In this document: positions 1-12,900 of the stretch, piece by piece
Position numbering within the stretch: position 1 is the stretch's first letter
How the letters are laid out: every line of letters begins with the position of its first letter
Assembly: GCF_001625195.1 (NCBI RefSeq)
Contig: NC_054389.1
Coordinates: forward strand, 186,001-250,000
DNA from: Drechmeria coniospora
Lineage: Eukaryota; Ascomycota; Sordariomycetes; Hypocreales; Ophiocordycipitaceae
Direction: 5' to 3'
DNA length: 64,000 nt
Translations under genes and position numbers: made by a program
Notes under the pieces: generated by a model
The model's input: the letters and a program-made list of their open reading frames with translations, nothing else
The model's database searches: none
Told to the model about the DNA's origin: nothing

Positions 1-2387
1 GGATCGATACTACATATCTTTAACCAGAGACCTTGATTTATTTATTTTAACGCTGCCTATTTTAGAGACTTTATTTGAATAGGAAAAACAAAAGTTCTTA
101 TTAACAAATCCTGTACCGTTAATATATGTTACGGAGTCGCTAAGCAGCTGCTCTAGGAATCTCAATAGAGTTTATTAAAAGACTTAATGGAAAAGGACTA
201 CTTGTCCATTAGGGCTTGCTTTCCTATATATGCTTTTTTAATAGGTCTATCGTTTCCCTTCGTCTTATATTATACAATCGGGCTTAGCCCGGTACTATAT
301 TATACCACCTAGCTCCCTCTATTCTATTAAAATATTGTAAGGTAACCGTTCTCCTATATAGGTTGAATACCCGTTCCTCCCAGAATTTGGTTTTAAATTA
401 GTTAATTGCTTAAGGTGCTCGTTTGTCTCCGTCTCGCCCTCTTGTTAGGTGTATTCCGGATGCCTAGGGCATTCGTTCGTTCTCTCTCCCTACCCTTTAT
501 TCTAGTTATCCGGGCGCCCGTTTATTACCATTTCGTATTTATTATGGGTACTTAGAGCATCCGTCCCTACCCTACCTTTTGCACTTACTGTCTCCATTCC
601 GTTAGCTTTTACTTTCTGACTACTTTATTGCAATTGTTTCTTTTCTTCTTCCTTCTATCTTATTGTACCTACCTATTTTCGAATTATCCGCCGTACGATT
701 TTAACCTCCCTATTGCCTATACTATACCTATCTCTATCTTATTATTGTTTCTCTCTCTTAGGATATCTTATTGCTCCCTTGTTGGGTCCGTATTGTAGGT
801 TCTCTGAGTATAGTACTAACAAGCCAGTTTATAGTAGGAATTGTTTTCCCCCTTGTCTACTGTTGTTTCTCCTTTATAAGGTAGGTTACTGTTTCCTTAC
901 TATACCTTCCTTGGATACTACTACTCCTTTGCTAGGCGCTATACTAATTATTGCTTCTAATATAAATTGTTTACTACTCTCCTACCATTACTATTATATC
1001 TAATGCCGCAGGCGCTTAACCCCCCCCCTCTGACGTAGATCTCGTCTTAGCTCCGGCCATTACGGCAATAAATTGGACCGCTACTATGCCGTAGGCGAAT
1101 TTGTATTGGAGGGTAACTCCTCCAATAAGGAGTACGCTCCTCCAGAGGAGGTATAGGAAACATGCCTTCCTTGTATTAATTTTCTTATTGTTAGTAGCTG
1201 GAGTAACTATATGCCCGGCCGTAGTACTAGTTGTGTCACGATGCGGACTAACAGGAAGGCAGTATGTGCAAAGACTATAGAATTTTCGAACTAAGGAGTA
1301 AGAAAAGAGAAAAGAAACAGTGAGTACGGGGAAGGAAGAGGCTATATACATAGGGTGGTCCGTGCATCACGTGATGCAGAGTGTAGGGTAGGCCAGAAAA
1401 AGAGCACGATATACGATAACGTCACAGTAGTACCTAGAGTTAGGGCAGACCCCACTAGTCTGGGCCCACTCTACTGTCCGGCTTTAGCCGAGCTTTACCC
1501 TTGCACCTAGCCTTAAATTATCCCCCCTCCTACAGGGACCGTCTTGGTACCGTTTCAGGAGTTTCCCGGCTGGCATTATTTAAATCTAATTCGAATCGAC
1601 TTACCTCCTCTATTGTATCTGCTTGCCTTGTTGTCCTTGATTGGCCTTCTGGTGCCTTCTAGGTACTGACCGTTCCCAGTTGCTAGTCGGCTGCCGCTAG
1701 TCGTATTGTATTGTTATAGCGGCCGCCCTCTGCCTAAGGCTGTCAATCTAGTTGCTGTTGCGTCTCTTGCGTTTGCCTTTATTATTGTGCTGCATTCGCC
1801 TGTTGGGTTCTGCCTTAGGCCGTTAATCGGTTACTGTTGCGCTCGTTGTATTCAATACCGTTGCTATGCCGCAACTATATTGCAGGGTGGCTTTAGGTTT
1901 CGACACCCTAAGGATTCTACCCTAAGGCTATCGCTCCGATATATATCCTCCATTGCATATCTATTAATTTCCTTCTTCTTTTCTTTTCTTCTTTAAAACT
2001 ACCACTACGACAATTTAACGACTTTTTGGCAGCATTAACGACAACAGCAACAGTAACGACAACGACAATAACGACAACGACAACGACAATATAACTATCT
2101 AAAGCCCAGCATAACTCCTTCTTGCAAATGATTCGCGCCGCGCGGGACCTCAGCTTCTCCTGGGGTTAATCGCCCTAGTCGCTAGCGTAGGGAGGCCCGG
2201 CGTCGGTCTATACAGAAAAAGGTTTTACTGTAGCTTCGGGATGGGATCCCTCTAAGTAAGTCCCCCCGAACATCCCCCTCTGCTAATAGGACTAGGGCTA
2301 GGGCTTCTTTATGTAATAACGACAGCGATATAGGTGGTTTTTAAAAATAAAAGGGGAAATACCTCTTGAAGTAAAGGGGTAAAATAG
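1..2387. other. AT-rich gene-free relic region
   Basis: No coding region could be recognised. The stretch is visibly richer in A and T than the DNA after 5 kb, and one strand is pyrimidine-rich over long runs. All open frames are short (under about 115 codons) and have no family features. The picture fits old, RIP-degraded mobile-element DNA, but I could not name an element, so this is an inference from composition only. Confidence 0.5.
2037..2092. repeat. ACGACA-type microsatellite
   Basis: An imperfect run of ACGACA and ACAGCA hexamers, with interruptions, lies inside the AT-rich region. No function is apparent. Confidence 0.8.
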
Positions 2388-3260
2388 GAAGGGTGCACAG
2401 TGGAAGTACAGTTGCACGGACTATCCAAAATGGATATCAATCGAGGCTGTTAGTAACAGCAGGAAGTGCACTAGTTAGTAACTGGGCAGGGAATACAGAT
2501 TTGAACAAGTAAAATGGTAGTGCCAAGATGCGATTTAGAAAAGAAAGACTTATGTGTTTCTTGTGCTTGTACTTGTATAGCTTGCTTGTGTGTTTCTATC
2601 TAAGAGTGTTGGAAAGGTAGGACCATTTTATACCTGAGAGGTAGTACCTCAATCAGTGCAATATGCACGTGTTGGAATTCTAACTGATTCCACACAATGC
2701 ATCTCCGAACAATCTGCCTGCACGCAATGCAGCTCCAAATACTCTGGTTGAGTCACACTGCCAGCTGCATAGTTAGTATATGCAATTGGCAGACTTAGTT
2801 GGTCTTAGTGTTCGGTCGCGACAGTACAGCAGTAGTACTGCAGTAGTCAAGCGGGCCAGTAGTAGTACTACTAGCAAGCAACTGCTGGTTACAGTTGGGT
2901 GGGTCCTAGCGCGCAACAATTGTACTGTTGGCGGGCAACTACTAGTAGTAGTTGGGAGAGCGTCAATTGATGGTCCGATTATTGATCCTGCTTGGTCGAC
3001 CAAGTACTACTTGCACGGGACGCGCAACAGTAGTAAATTGGCTGGGCAGTAGTACTGCCATCAGTTGTACCAAGTCGGAGCGAGGAGAATTTGCATAGCA
3101 AGTGCAATTCATCAACTCGATATACTACTTGTACGTGCAGTACAGTAGTAGTATATTGGCAAGCAGTAGTACTGCTGCCAGGTGTTGCGAGTAGCAATAC
3201 ACATAGGATAGTATCCTATTTGGGTAGTCTTACTAGTATAAATACCAGTAATTTTAACAG
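2388..3260 (+). repeat. Left arm of large inverted repeat
   Basis: This arm matches the reverse complement of 3469-4331 over essentially its whole length, for example around the shared word ATCCAAAATGGATAT near the outer end and the GGACCATTTTATACC block. The differences I compared by eye are mostly C/T and G/A transitions, plus some small indels near 2550-2600. Internal sequence is full of TAGTAGTAC-type words that make secondary palindromes. No transposase frame is visible, so a foldback or non-autonomous element is the best guess. Confidence 0.85.
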
Positions 3261-3468
3261 TGGTATTAACGGTATGCTAACTCCTTAACGGTTTGATAAA
3301 GGTAAGTAGCCCGCTGTGACCTCCCCTTTGCCTTTGCTTCCCCTTGCCTTTCCCTCGAGCCCGTTTAGTTTCCCCCTTCCCCTTCCCCTCTCCCCTTTGT
3401 CGAGGAGTTAGTAAGTGAAGCTAGATCGGTAGCCGCTTACTTAAAGCATAACCTACCTGCCTATAGGT
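3261..3468. other. Spacer between inverted-repeat arms
   Basis: About 208 bases of unique sequence separate the two arms. Its middle (about 3310-3400) is strongly pyrimidine-rich on the plus strand (runs of CCCCTT and CCTTTG type). No open frame of note. Confidence 0.7.
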
Positions 3469-4331
3469 AGTGTTAAAATTACTGGTATTTATACTAGTAA
3501 GACTACCCAAATAGGATACTATCCTATGTATGTTGCTACTTGCAACACCTAGCAGCAGTACTACTGCTCGCCAATATACTACCGCTGTACTGTACGTACA
3601 AGTAGTATATCGAGTTGACGAATTGCACTTACTATGCAACTTCTCCTCGCTCCGTCTTGGTACGACTAATGGCAGTACTACTACTAGCCAATTTACTACT
3701 GTTGCGCGTCCCGTGCAAGTAGTACTTGGTCGACCAAGCAGGATCAATAATCGGACCATCAATTGACGCTCTCCCAACTACTACTAGTAGTTGCCCGCCA
3801 ACAGTACTATTGTTGCGCGCTAGGACCCACCCAACTGTAACTAACAGTTGCTTGCTAGTAGTACTACTACTGGCCCACTTGACTACTGCAGTACTATTGC
3901 TGTACTGTTGCGACCGAACACTAATACCAACTAAGTCTGCCAATTGCATATACTAACTATGCAACTAGCAGTATGACTCAACCCGAGTATTTGGAACTGC
4001 ATTGCGTGCAAGCAGATTGTTCGGAGATGCATTGTATGGAATTAGTTAGAATTCCAACACGTGCACATTATACTGATTGAGGTACCACCTCACAGGTATA
4101 AAATGGTCCTACCTTTCCTACACTCCTAGATAGGAAGCAAGCAAGCAAGCAAGAACAGAAGAACAAGTAAGTCTTTCTTTTGAATCGCATCTTGGTACTA
4201 CCGTTTGACTTATTCAAATCTGTATTCCCTGCCCAGTTACTAACTGGTGCCCTTCCTGCTGTTACTAACAGCCTCGATTAATATCCATTTTGGATAGTCC
4301 GTGCACTATACTCCCACTGCACACCCTTCCG
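3469..4331 (-). repeat. Right arm of large inverted repeat
   Basis: This is the inverted partner of 2388-3260. The arms and spacer together span about 1.94 kb. The small open frames in the two arms mirror each other (near-identical 76-codon frames on opposite strands at 2773-3003 and 3726-3956), which is what inverted duplication produces and is not evidence for genes. Confidence 0.85.
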
Positions 4332-4975
4332 ATTCTTCTTTTTCCCCCCAATTCTAAAGAATACGCCTTATACGCGCGTATTGCATTTTGGCGCATAACC
4401 CTTCCGCTTTAACCCTCCTCGGTGCCCCCCCCCCCTTTTTCCTCCTCCTCGCCCTCCTCCTCTCCCTCCTCTCTAAGGAGGAACAGCCGCTTTAGCCAAG
4501 CGCTTCGCTATAGGCGTCCACTAGGGCGGTACTGCATCCGCGGACGAGCGGCTTATTGCGTTTGTCGTCTAGCTATAATAACCTAAAGTCATTAAGGTCT
4601 AGGTCGTCCTCTACTGTATATAACCTTATTGGCGTTATTGTTTTGCACCCGAAGAGCAGCTCGTTGCGGAGGATAGCCTATGCCTAGTCGAACTCGGATC
4701 GGACAATATCCAATACGTCCTTTATCCAAAGCGATATACCCTTATTATATATAACGCTTTTGCTGTCGACGGACTATTGCAACTAATTGGGCGTAATTAT
4801 CTCCCCGGAAACCCTAAATAGGTATAGGCGCTATGCTAGTATAAAGCCGAACGGTGTCTCGCCCGACTGGTATATAAAATCTTTGTACGCCCGCTTTAGC
4901 TTCGTTGGCTATTTCTTATCGGTGGGTATTGCAGGAGTTATCAAATATTATTACCTGCGCTGTCCAAGTTAGTGC
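4332..4975. other. Degraded mobile-element-like DNA
   Basis: AT-rich sequence with scattered stops. On the minus strand around 4500-4620 there is a short protein-like stretch broken by stop codons, suggesting an old coding remnant of an unidentified element. A nearly pure pyrimidine tract of about 55 bases lies near 4416-4474 and includes a long C run. Confidence 0.4.
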
Positions 4976-5760
4976 CGATAAGTGGCTATTGTATACGCCG
5001 GGTTCCGCCTATGTCCCTTCTACCCTGCCTGGCCCGTTACGTTGCTTGCGGCCCTGTCCATCTACACCACCTGCGCCCCGGGGCACGAATACTTGCCGAG
5101 CACGGCGCCGGTTAAACACAATGACTGACCTCCGTACGCCTACGCCGGGCCGCTATGCGTGCAGAGTACGGACGGTACCTGTTACGCCTGCACCGACGCA
5201 ACCTGCACACTGGGGCGCGTGGTTGCAGGGCACGATGCCTGTGACGCCTACTGTGCAGCCACCATCACCACCGGCGCTCCAGGGCACGAACACTGGCCGA
5301 GTACAGCACCGGTTACACCCAAGGGATGTGCTCCGTACGCCTGCACCACTTGCACTCTGGGCCATTATACTCGCTGTACTTACTTACGTGCAGAGTACGG
5401 ACGGCACTCGTTACGCCTGCACCTGCGCCGCCCGCTCGCATGCTGGCAGGGCACAGTACCTGAAGCACCAAAGTACTCGAGCAGCCTGCACCGCCACGGA
5501 TACTTGCGGAATACCTGCTGCGCCCGCCGAGTATTGCCCTGCACCCGCGCGAACGTGCGCATTTGCGCACGTGTGCTTGCTGAATGCGCCTTCGTCCACA
5601 ACAGCCACATGTACTGCCCAAGTACCCCGTGCAGTGCTCATGATGCTGGCCAAGCACACCTACAACAGTGCACACACACCGACACCCAACACCTATACTG
5701 ACCTGCACTTGCGCTGTGCTGGGTGACCAAGCACGGTAGGTAAACACGCACGACGACGCA
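4976..5760 (+). repeat. Diverged direct repeats, unit about 200-230 bp
   Basis: The same phrases recur in order: GGGCACGAA at 5081 and 5282, GCAGAGTACGGACGG at 5161 and 5390, and several TACGCCTGCACC copies. Spacing varies between about 200 and 230 bp, so the units are imperfect. This GC-rich block follows abruptly on the AT-rich DNA to its left. The open frames across it are products of the repeat and resemble no family I know. Confidence 0.55.
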
Positions 5761-5856
5761 CGAGAGAAGCGGGTGGAAGAGAAGCGGGTGGAAGACGATG
5801 GAAGCCGACCAACCGTCTCGTCGTCCATGTTTTCCGTCCAAAGACGCATCACTCAG

Positions 5857-6040
5857 AACATCATCCAGCACATCATCCAGCACATCATCCAGCACAACAT
5901 CCAGCACATCATCCAGCACATCATCCAGCACATCATCCAGCACATCATCCAGCACATCATCCAGAACATCATCCAGAACATCCATCATCCAGCACACCAT
6001 CCAGCACATCATCCAGCACACCATCCAGCACATCACCCAA
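5857..6040 (+). repeat. 12-bp minisatellite
   Basis: About 15 tandem copies of CACATCATCCAG with a few variants (AACATC, CACACC). Because the unit is 12 bp, frames stay open through it on both strands, giving artificial His-Ile-Ile-Gln or Asp-Asp-Val-Leu repeat peptides. Confidence 0.95.
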
Positions 6041-6927
6041 ACCAATCGGCACACCACCCGGCACACCACCTGGCGCCGTCCACGTTCTCTGGCACGAGTT
6101 GGAAAGAATTACGTGCAAAAATTGAACAAGAGGCGGCGGCGTCGGGCCGAGCTGCTCTGCAGACTCGACGTCGCACCGTGGCGGGCAACGAGGACGAGGT
6201 AGGCATCGTCCTCGCACGCATCCCATCGCCATGATGGCACCGCCTTCGCCCTGGCATCGACCTCACCGTCAGCGACGCAACCACGGCAACGTCGAGAGCA
6301 CCCGGTCGTCCCACGACGGCCCGGGGACGGCCTGGCGCTCGTCGAGGACCCCTACCTGCGCCTCCACCGACTGTCGCCCACCCTCCATGCAGGCCTGCGA
6401 CGGGCTCGAGGCCGCACGCACGCCCGACGACACCATTGCCGTCTCCTGGGCAAGCCTGCTGGCCTGGCCGGCTGCGCCAAGGTCTTGGCCGTCGGCACCG
6501 CCATTGAGTCGCCCGACACGTCCCCCCCTGCCTGGCTCCCGGTGCCGCCGCCGCAAAGGGACGGGAGGGGGGCAGGCTGACGTAAACGACGGCGATTGTG
6601 CTTCCCTTCGTCGCCATCGTGAGGGAGAGCACCGGCGATGGCTTCCGACGGCGAGCCCGCCCCGACGGCGCTGGAACTGGCCGCCATTTCTGCCGTCATC
6701 CGGGGTCGGCCCGAGGACGCCAAAGGCTGGCGTTGCGGGTGCCTTTTCGGGAGCGGAGCCTCATCCTTTCGAGAGCATCGAGGCTGCACGGCGAGTCGTG
6801 CGGCCGAATCGTTCCGGTGCCAAACTCTAGACACGTGCATCATCCACCTCGGGCGGTGCCGAGGCGGCATCTCTTGTTGGACCAAAATTCAGAAACGGAG
6901 GATGAAAGCGCTCCATCACCGACGCCG
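6041..6927. other. GC-rich stretch, possible decayed coding remnant
   Basis: No intact gene. Several frames look coding-like for short distances on the plus strand (for example around 6325-6550 and from ATG 6638), but they change frame and resemble no family I recognise. The right part is presumably 3' flank of the FAS beta gene, which ends at 6928. Confidence 0.3.
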
Positions 6928-9900
6928 TCAGCAGCGGCCCTCAAAGTCCAGCAGCAGATCCCCGAGCACCTCGCTTCCCGTCATCTCGTACACCTCTCGC
7001 ACCGCCTCGTGCGATACGTCAAACTCCTTGCCCGTCACATTGCTCACGTACTTTCCCACGAGCCTCCGGGCGTCGATGGCCTCGGCCGTAATGTACCTCT
7101 GCAGGACGCGCCGGAATGCCGGCATCTGGGGCAGCAGGAAGCGGCTGTGGAAGGGCACGTCGATTCCTTCCAGCGGCGTCGTGGCCACGCCGCGTCCGAG
7201 TCGGATGGGCCGTGCCTCCTGGGCCACGTCCTCGGCGCAGGCTGCCACGAGGGCTTCGGCCTTGGCCGCGGCCTCCGGCTGACAGGCGTCAAAGTCGGCC
7301 GCGTGCCGAGCCATGTGATCCGCCACCCGCGAGAGGCAGTCGAGGCCTGCGAGCGACCCTGCCGCCACGTACTGCTGGCCGGCGACGTTGTGGTTGACTA
7401 GCTCCAGCAAGCAGCCGGTGGCGGCTGCGATGGCGCCGACGAGCGCCTGCAGCGACTCCGTCGTCATGCTCGCCTGCATGCGCCGCGGGTTGACGGCCAT
7501 GAGCGAAAAGTCGGAGCGCCCGTTGACGTCGCGGGGAACGGCCGATTGCATGCAGAGGCCGCGGTAGAAGACGACCGACAGCAGCTTGTCGAATGGCATC
7601 ATGGCCCCGATGGTGCTCAGCGCCGTGTACTCGCCGAGCGAGTGGCCGGCAAAGAGCGCCTCGGCATCCACGACTCCCTTCGACCGGAGATGAAGAAACT
7701 GCGCATGTCCGTTGACTGCGAGCGCCGCCTGAGCAAACTCGGTGCTGTATAGCAGTCCGGCACCGTGCCGGAAGCTGTGCTTGGCCGTCGTTGGCGTCAT
7801 GCGTCCGAACAGGGGCACCTGCTCGCCGTCGCTTTCGACCGTCATATCCATGTAGTTCTGCCGTATCTTTCGACCGCGTGCGCCGCCAAAGTGGACCGTC
7901 AGTTGCTTCGGGTTATTCTTGACGATTTCGCTGATCCGGAAGCCTGCGGTTGTCAGGTTGTCAGCATGCTTCCTCGACGAGACGGGATGATGGAGTGTGA
8001 AGCTTGTACCGTAAGTGTCCGAGTAAAACGCATCGGCGGTATCCCACACATCTCGTGCAATGTCGCACATGCCGTACAGATCCATGCCCATTCCGATTGA
8101 CTGACTGCCTTGACCAGTAAAGACGTACGCCGAGGGCGGCTGGTCAACCTCGGCATCACCAACGACGACTTTGGCACCGGTGTCGGCGTTGATGACCGAA
8201 AACAAAAGCATCCGTTGCCCGCTCTTCATGCCGCTGTGCTGCACTTGCACTTCTAGCCTGTCACCCGGGAGAACCATGTCGACAAAGACCGCCTTGTACG
8301 ACCGCATGCGAACCCTTTCGTTGACCCCTGCCGCCTTCTCCACCACCTGTCGCACGGCGGCGCTCGTCAACATTCCGTGCGTGATCGTGCCCGGCAGGTT
8401 GGCGTATCTGGCAAACGGCAAGGAGACGTGGATGGGGTTGTAGTCCCCGGACGCGCGAGAGTAGCCGTGGTTGGCCGCCGGTACGCTGATTCGGCACGCC
8501 TCTGGCTCTCCCAGACGTTGCGGGTTTGCCTGCTGATGAATGACTTCCGTCGGGGATCCGTGGCGACGCAGGTAATCCATGACTGCATTCGTGGAAGAGT
8601 TCGCCTCCTCGTGGCAGACGGCCGCTATCACTTTCTGCCTCTTCGCACCGGCGCTCTTGATACGTACTTGGCCATACGTATGAACCATGTGATGCTTGGA
8701 GCCAGCATCATGACGGCTCACGCTCGTCAGAGTAAAAATGACAGTCTGGCCCAACAGGTCGATGGTGGTATCGGCAAACTCTATCCAGCTCTTGCTTTTC
8801 AAGACGGCGAGCTTCACTGGGCTGTCTAATTTGATGCACATCCCTGGCTGAGCCTGAATTTCGAAGCAGATGCCTTCGTCGGTATAGCATCCTCGGAAGA
8901 GGAACTCGGACACCAGTTGAATGATTGGCGTGCCTTTCCTCTCCACCGTGGCTTCGATCTTGACCACACGTCCCGCGGCTTCGTTGCGAATTGCCATAAG
9001 CTTGGCACAGGTATTGACCTGGTCGTCCTGGCACAACGGCGCGCTGTCATTGATGACTTCAAATTTGTTGGATAAATGAACTAGCTGGAGAAAGTCACCG
9101 TCGATGACGCTCGGGAAGATAGCTCTCATCATGGCGTTCCAAGCGACCACAATGGCAAAATCGAGCGGCACCGTGTTATTTTCCAGACCCGACCATATCT
9201 TGCCAGTTGCCTGCGAGATGCTGGCTTTGAAGTCCTGGACCATGGGGGCGGAGATGGATACCCTGCAGCCTCGGAAGCCACCGTCTGCTGGGAACCCCTG
9301 ACCAAAGGACAAACTTCTCATGGCCGGACCCGAACAGGACTCCGAGCTCCCTAGTTGAGGTACAAGGCCAGTGTAGAGGGAAATTGACAGACTGGCATCG
9401 GTATCTGCGACGATGTTGCCGCACCGATACGAACGTCTTGCCCGACAGGTTGGGAGAGTTTCTAGGCTTTGATCCTGGTCATCTCTCACGGATCCAAACC
9501 ACAAACGATAATAAAACGCCCGTATCAAGTCCTTTCGGCCTTCCATTATCTCATGAATCGGGTAAAGTGCCATTTCTGGATGGTAGGTGAACCTGAACGT
9601 CAACGGGACGGCGTCTCCCTCAACACTTTCGTTGGCAAAGAATGTGACCAGAATCTCCCGTTCTTTTCGTATGACGAGAGAGTACGTTGAGGGATCCGAA
9701 TGGGCACTCTTTGACCCAAGTTCCAACACCGCAAGTACCAACTCCTCTGGATCGGCTCCCTCAGTTACCTCGACATGCATTTCCTGGGCAGGAGACAGGG
9801 CTCGCCGGACAGGGTTTGTAGCCATGTGGGAATCTTGACAAACATACTCGCAAGTGAGCAAGGCATGCATCCAGCTCCCGGGCCGTCCAGCGAGCACTCT

Positions 9901-12900
9901 TAACCACTGTTCAGTATCCGGTACTTGGTCATCCCCAGCTGAGCCGGTGACGTGGTAATGCGTCTTGTTGCCTTCTCGGAAGACGAGGCAATGGGGAGGA
10001 GCAGGTGAGGCGGTCCACGATGCGGTCGACTCTGACCTCCACGATGGGACCCGAGATGGGTCGTTGCCGTATCGGTCTTTGAGTATTCTGGCCACGTAAC
10101 CACTGTTGATGGAGCCAAGAATTTTCTCGGCAGGCTCATCTACCACGACCGCATGTTTTGCTGCCACGGGACCCTGCAGAATGCACGTTCGGCCAGCATC
10201 TTCGCCCACAACAGTGGCCAAGTCCTCGGATTGCCAGAGGGAATCCTTCTTGAACCAAACCTCGAAATCATCGCCCATGTCTACCAAGAAAGGAGGCGGC
10301 TTTTGACCAGGTCGTTTGCACAGTAGCACGAAATAGCGTGCGTCGCTGTAGTTGATGAGTTGCTTCTCTGCTTTTGGACACTGCTTCAAGATGATGGGAA
10401 CGGCCAGCGGCGGATGGACAAGGCCGAAACCCTTCTCCAGTTGCGGCATCGACGGAAGAAGACGGCCATACATGCGCCGTACAAAATCCACGGTCAGCAT
10501 CATGTAGCTCGAGTCGATCCACCGTGATTCTTTGGAGACGAATAGCAGTTGCACCAGACGATGCAATACTTGGGCATACGTCATATCTTCCAGGTCGGCG
10601 GCCTTTCCGGATCCATTCAAACCAAACCATACTTTCTGAAAGTCGTCGTTCAGTCGTTGAATGATGTACGATTTCATCCCTCGCAGCTTCTCGCACCGCT
10701 TGGCCTTGTCCGTAATACTGAATATCTTGTCATCCAACTCCTTCCACAGCATGACACCTCTTGTGGCGACTTTGTGGATGGGTTCGCCCATCTCGCTCTT
10801 GACGGTTATGATTCCCCCGGTGGGCTTCAGATAGCTTTGCTCCCAAGAGGACTCGTCGTCGACGCCTGGGGCGGCCACGATGGCTTTCTTGCATCCTCGA
10901 CTCGTCTGAGCCTCCGCTGCGATCATCATTCGACTGCCGAGAAGAATGCCATCGAATGGCATTGGCGGACGCCCAAACGGGATGGACCACTTTCCCGAGA
11001 GGTATGGATAACTGTCCTGCGCTCCACCAAAGCCGCTTCCTGCTAGCAGAACAATGTTGTTGCAACGACGTACGCTGCCGTAGAGCTTCAAGATGGGCTC
11101 GTGAAAGTCTTCGTACGAATGATGGCCCCCGCCCCGACCACCTGTCCATTGCATTAATACGGGATAGGTCTTGTTTAACTGCGCAATCGCGATGACTTGT
11201 TTGATGGCAAATGCCGAGCCAGGCTTGAAGGAAAGATATCTGAACCCTAGTTCCACGAACTCCTTGGCAACGTTTATAGATGGAACTCCTGCACCAAATG
11301 CAAGTCCATCGATGGGCACGCCTTCGGAACGCAGCTTCTGAATTAGAGGGATCTGCCATCGAAGTTGCTTGGGATTGGCGTAGATGATGTTGATACAGAT
11401 ACCCCTTCCAACGGGCACGGAATTCACCAGATTCCTGACATTGAATGTCAGTTGCTCGACGTTGTGTAATCCACCTCCTGCCAATTCCACGTGGTATCCC
11501 GAGTTCATGATGGCGCTGACAAACGTCCAGGATGCAGTCGTCGGAGTCATCCCTGCCACCATCACAGGCGGAAGTCCCAACAATCTGGTCATCCGGTTTT
11601 CAATCTGAAGCTCGCCCTTTTTGGACAGCACGAGTTTTGGCGAGTAAGCTCGTGCCCAGCTCTTGTTGAAGACTAGGTCGGGAGAGAACAGTTCTGCTCG
11701 ACATCCAAATTCTTCGTAGCTGTTTTCAGCTCCACCTGCGAGAATCACCCTCACCCCTGTCCCCTCCTTGTTTCGGTGCAATAGTGGCCCTACGCCTGAT
11801 AGGCCGCCAGGTCCAAAGTCAACAACATGTGTTGCATCGTGGAAAGCCGTCGACCGCGGCCAGTCATCAGGCTGACAGAGTATCATGCGCACCAAGGCAG
11901 GGACTATATCTGTTGTGTTGCTGCACCTAAGATCAGCCCCTGTATGGCTGTCGTAGACTGGCAACTGAAGTTCAGACGCAGCAATATGAACTCCGCAGAG
12001 CATGCTGAGGGCATTGGCGGCTGCGTTTTCGAGGGATTCTGTGTGAAATGGAGCAGTTACGGGCAGAAAACGGAGCGAGAATTCGGGCTTCCGCAGTGAG
12101 AATGCTGTTTTGGATTGATCTGTTCCAGAACTTGCCTTTATTTGTCGTAGCATCGAAGTCAAGGCGCAGAGGGAGAGTGCAGGTCCGGAGACGACAATGT
12201 TGGTCTGACCATTTATAAGGCCAATGGATACTTGCTGTTGGGGGTTCAAATGATCGTTTACGTCGGAGATGTATCGCTCAAGCTGCGCCCGAGGACAACC
12301 CGCGACATTCAACATTGGAGTCGGAAAGCCCTCACCATTAGCTAGTGATTCTGATAAAGTTGTTGACGGAATGCTGACATTTGGGGTTGCGTATTGCGCG
12401 GCCAATCCAACATGAAACAGTACCGTCGTTGCCTTTATGAGAGCACTGTCGAAGCATTCCCAGTCAGCTACCGTCGCGAGAGCTGCAGCAACGACGATTC
12501 CTTGGCTGTGCCCAGCCATGCCGAGCAGATGCCCAGTAACATCTCCGGGAGACATCTTCTGGCATCGACAGAGAACGGCATAGTTCAAAAACTGTATAAG
12601 ACCAATCAAGGGAAAACTGACGGGTGCTGACAGTAGGTAATCGTTTCCTGGTGCTGTCTCAGGCTTCTGCAGCCAATGAAGTATCGATAGACCATGTTGA
12701 AAGTGTGTTTTTTGGGAATCTGAAATTTCCGCCAACATTTGACGAAGAGTGTTTTCAGCCACCATCAAAAGGGGCTCGACAAAGTAGGTGTATGTTGCGA
12801 AGAGGTCTCGGAGCTCATCAAAATAATCAGTACTGTTGCCCTGACCACCAAACACAGCATATGTCTTGGCGCAATTCTCTTTATTGGCAGGAAAAAGAGC

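Noticed and set aside
2773..3956. Paired small proteins in the two inverted-repeat arms
   Set aside because: Mirror-image frames arise from the inverted duplication itself; they are short, serine/threonine-rich and lack features.
5857..6040. CRISPR-like array
   Set aside because: The repeats are head-to-tail 12-mers without spacers, and the genome is eukaryotic.
5773..6234. His-Ile-Gln repeat protein
   Set aside because: Product of the 12-bp minisatellite; frames are open on both strands and the flanks are not coding-like.
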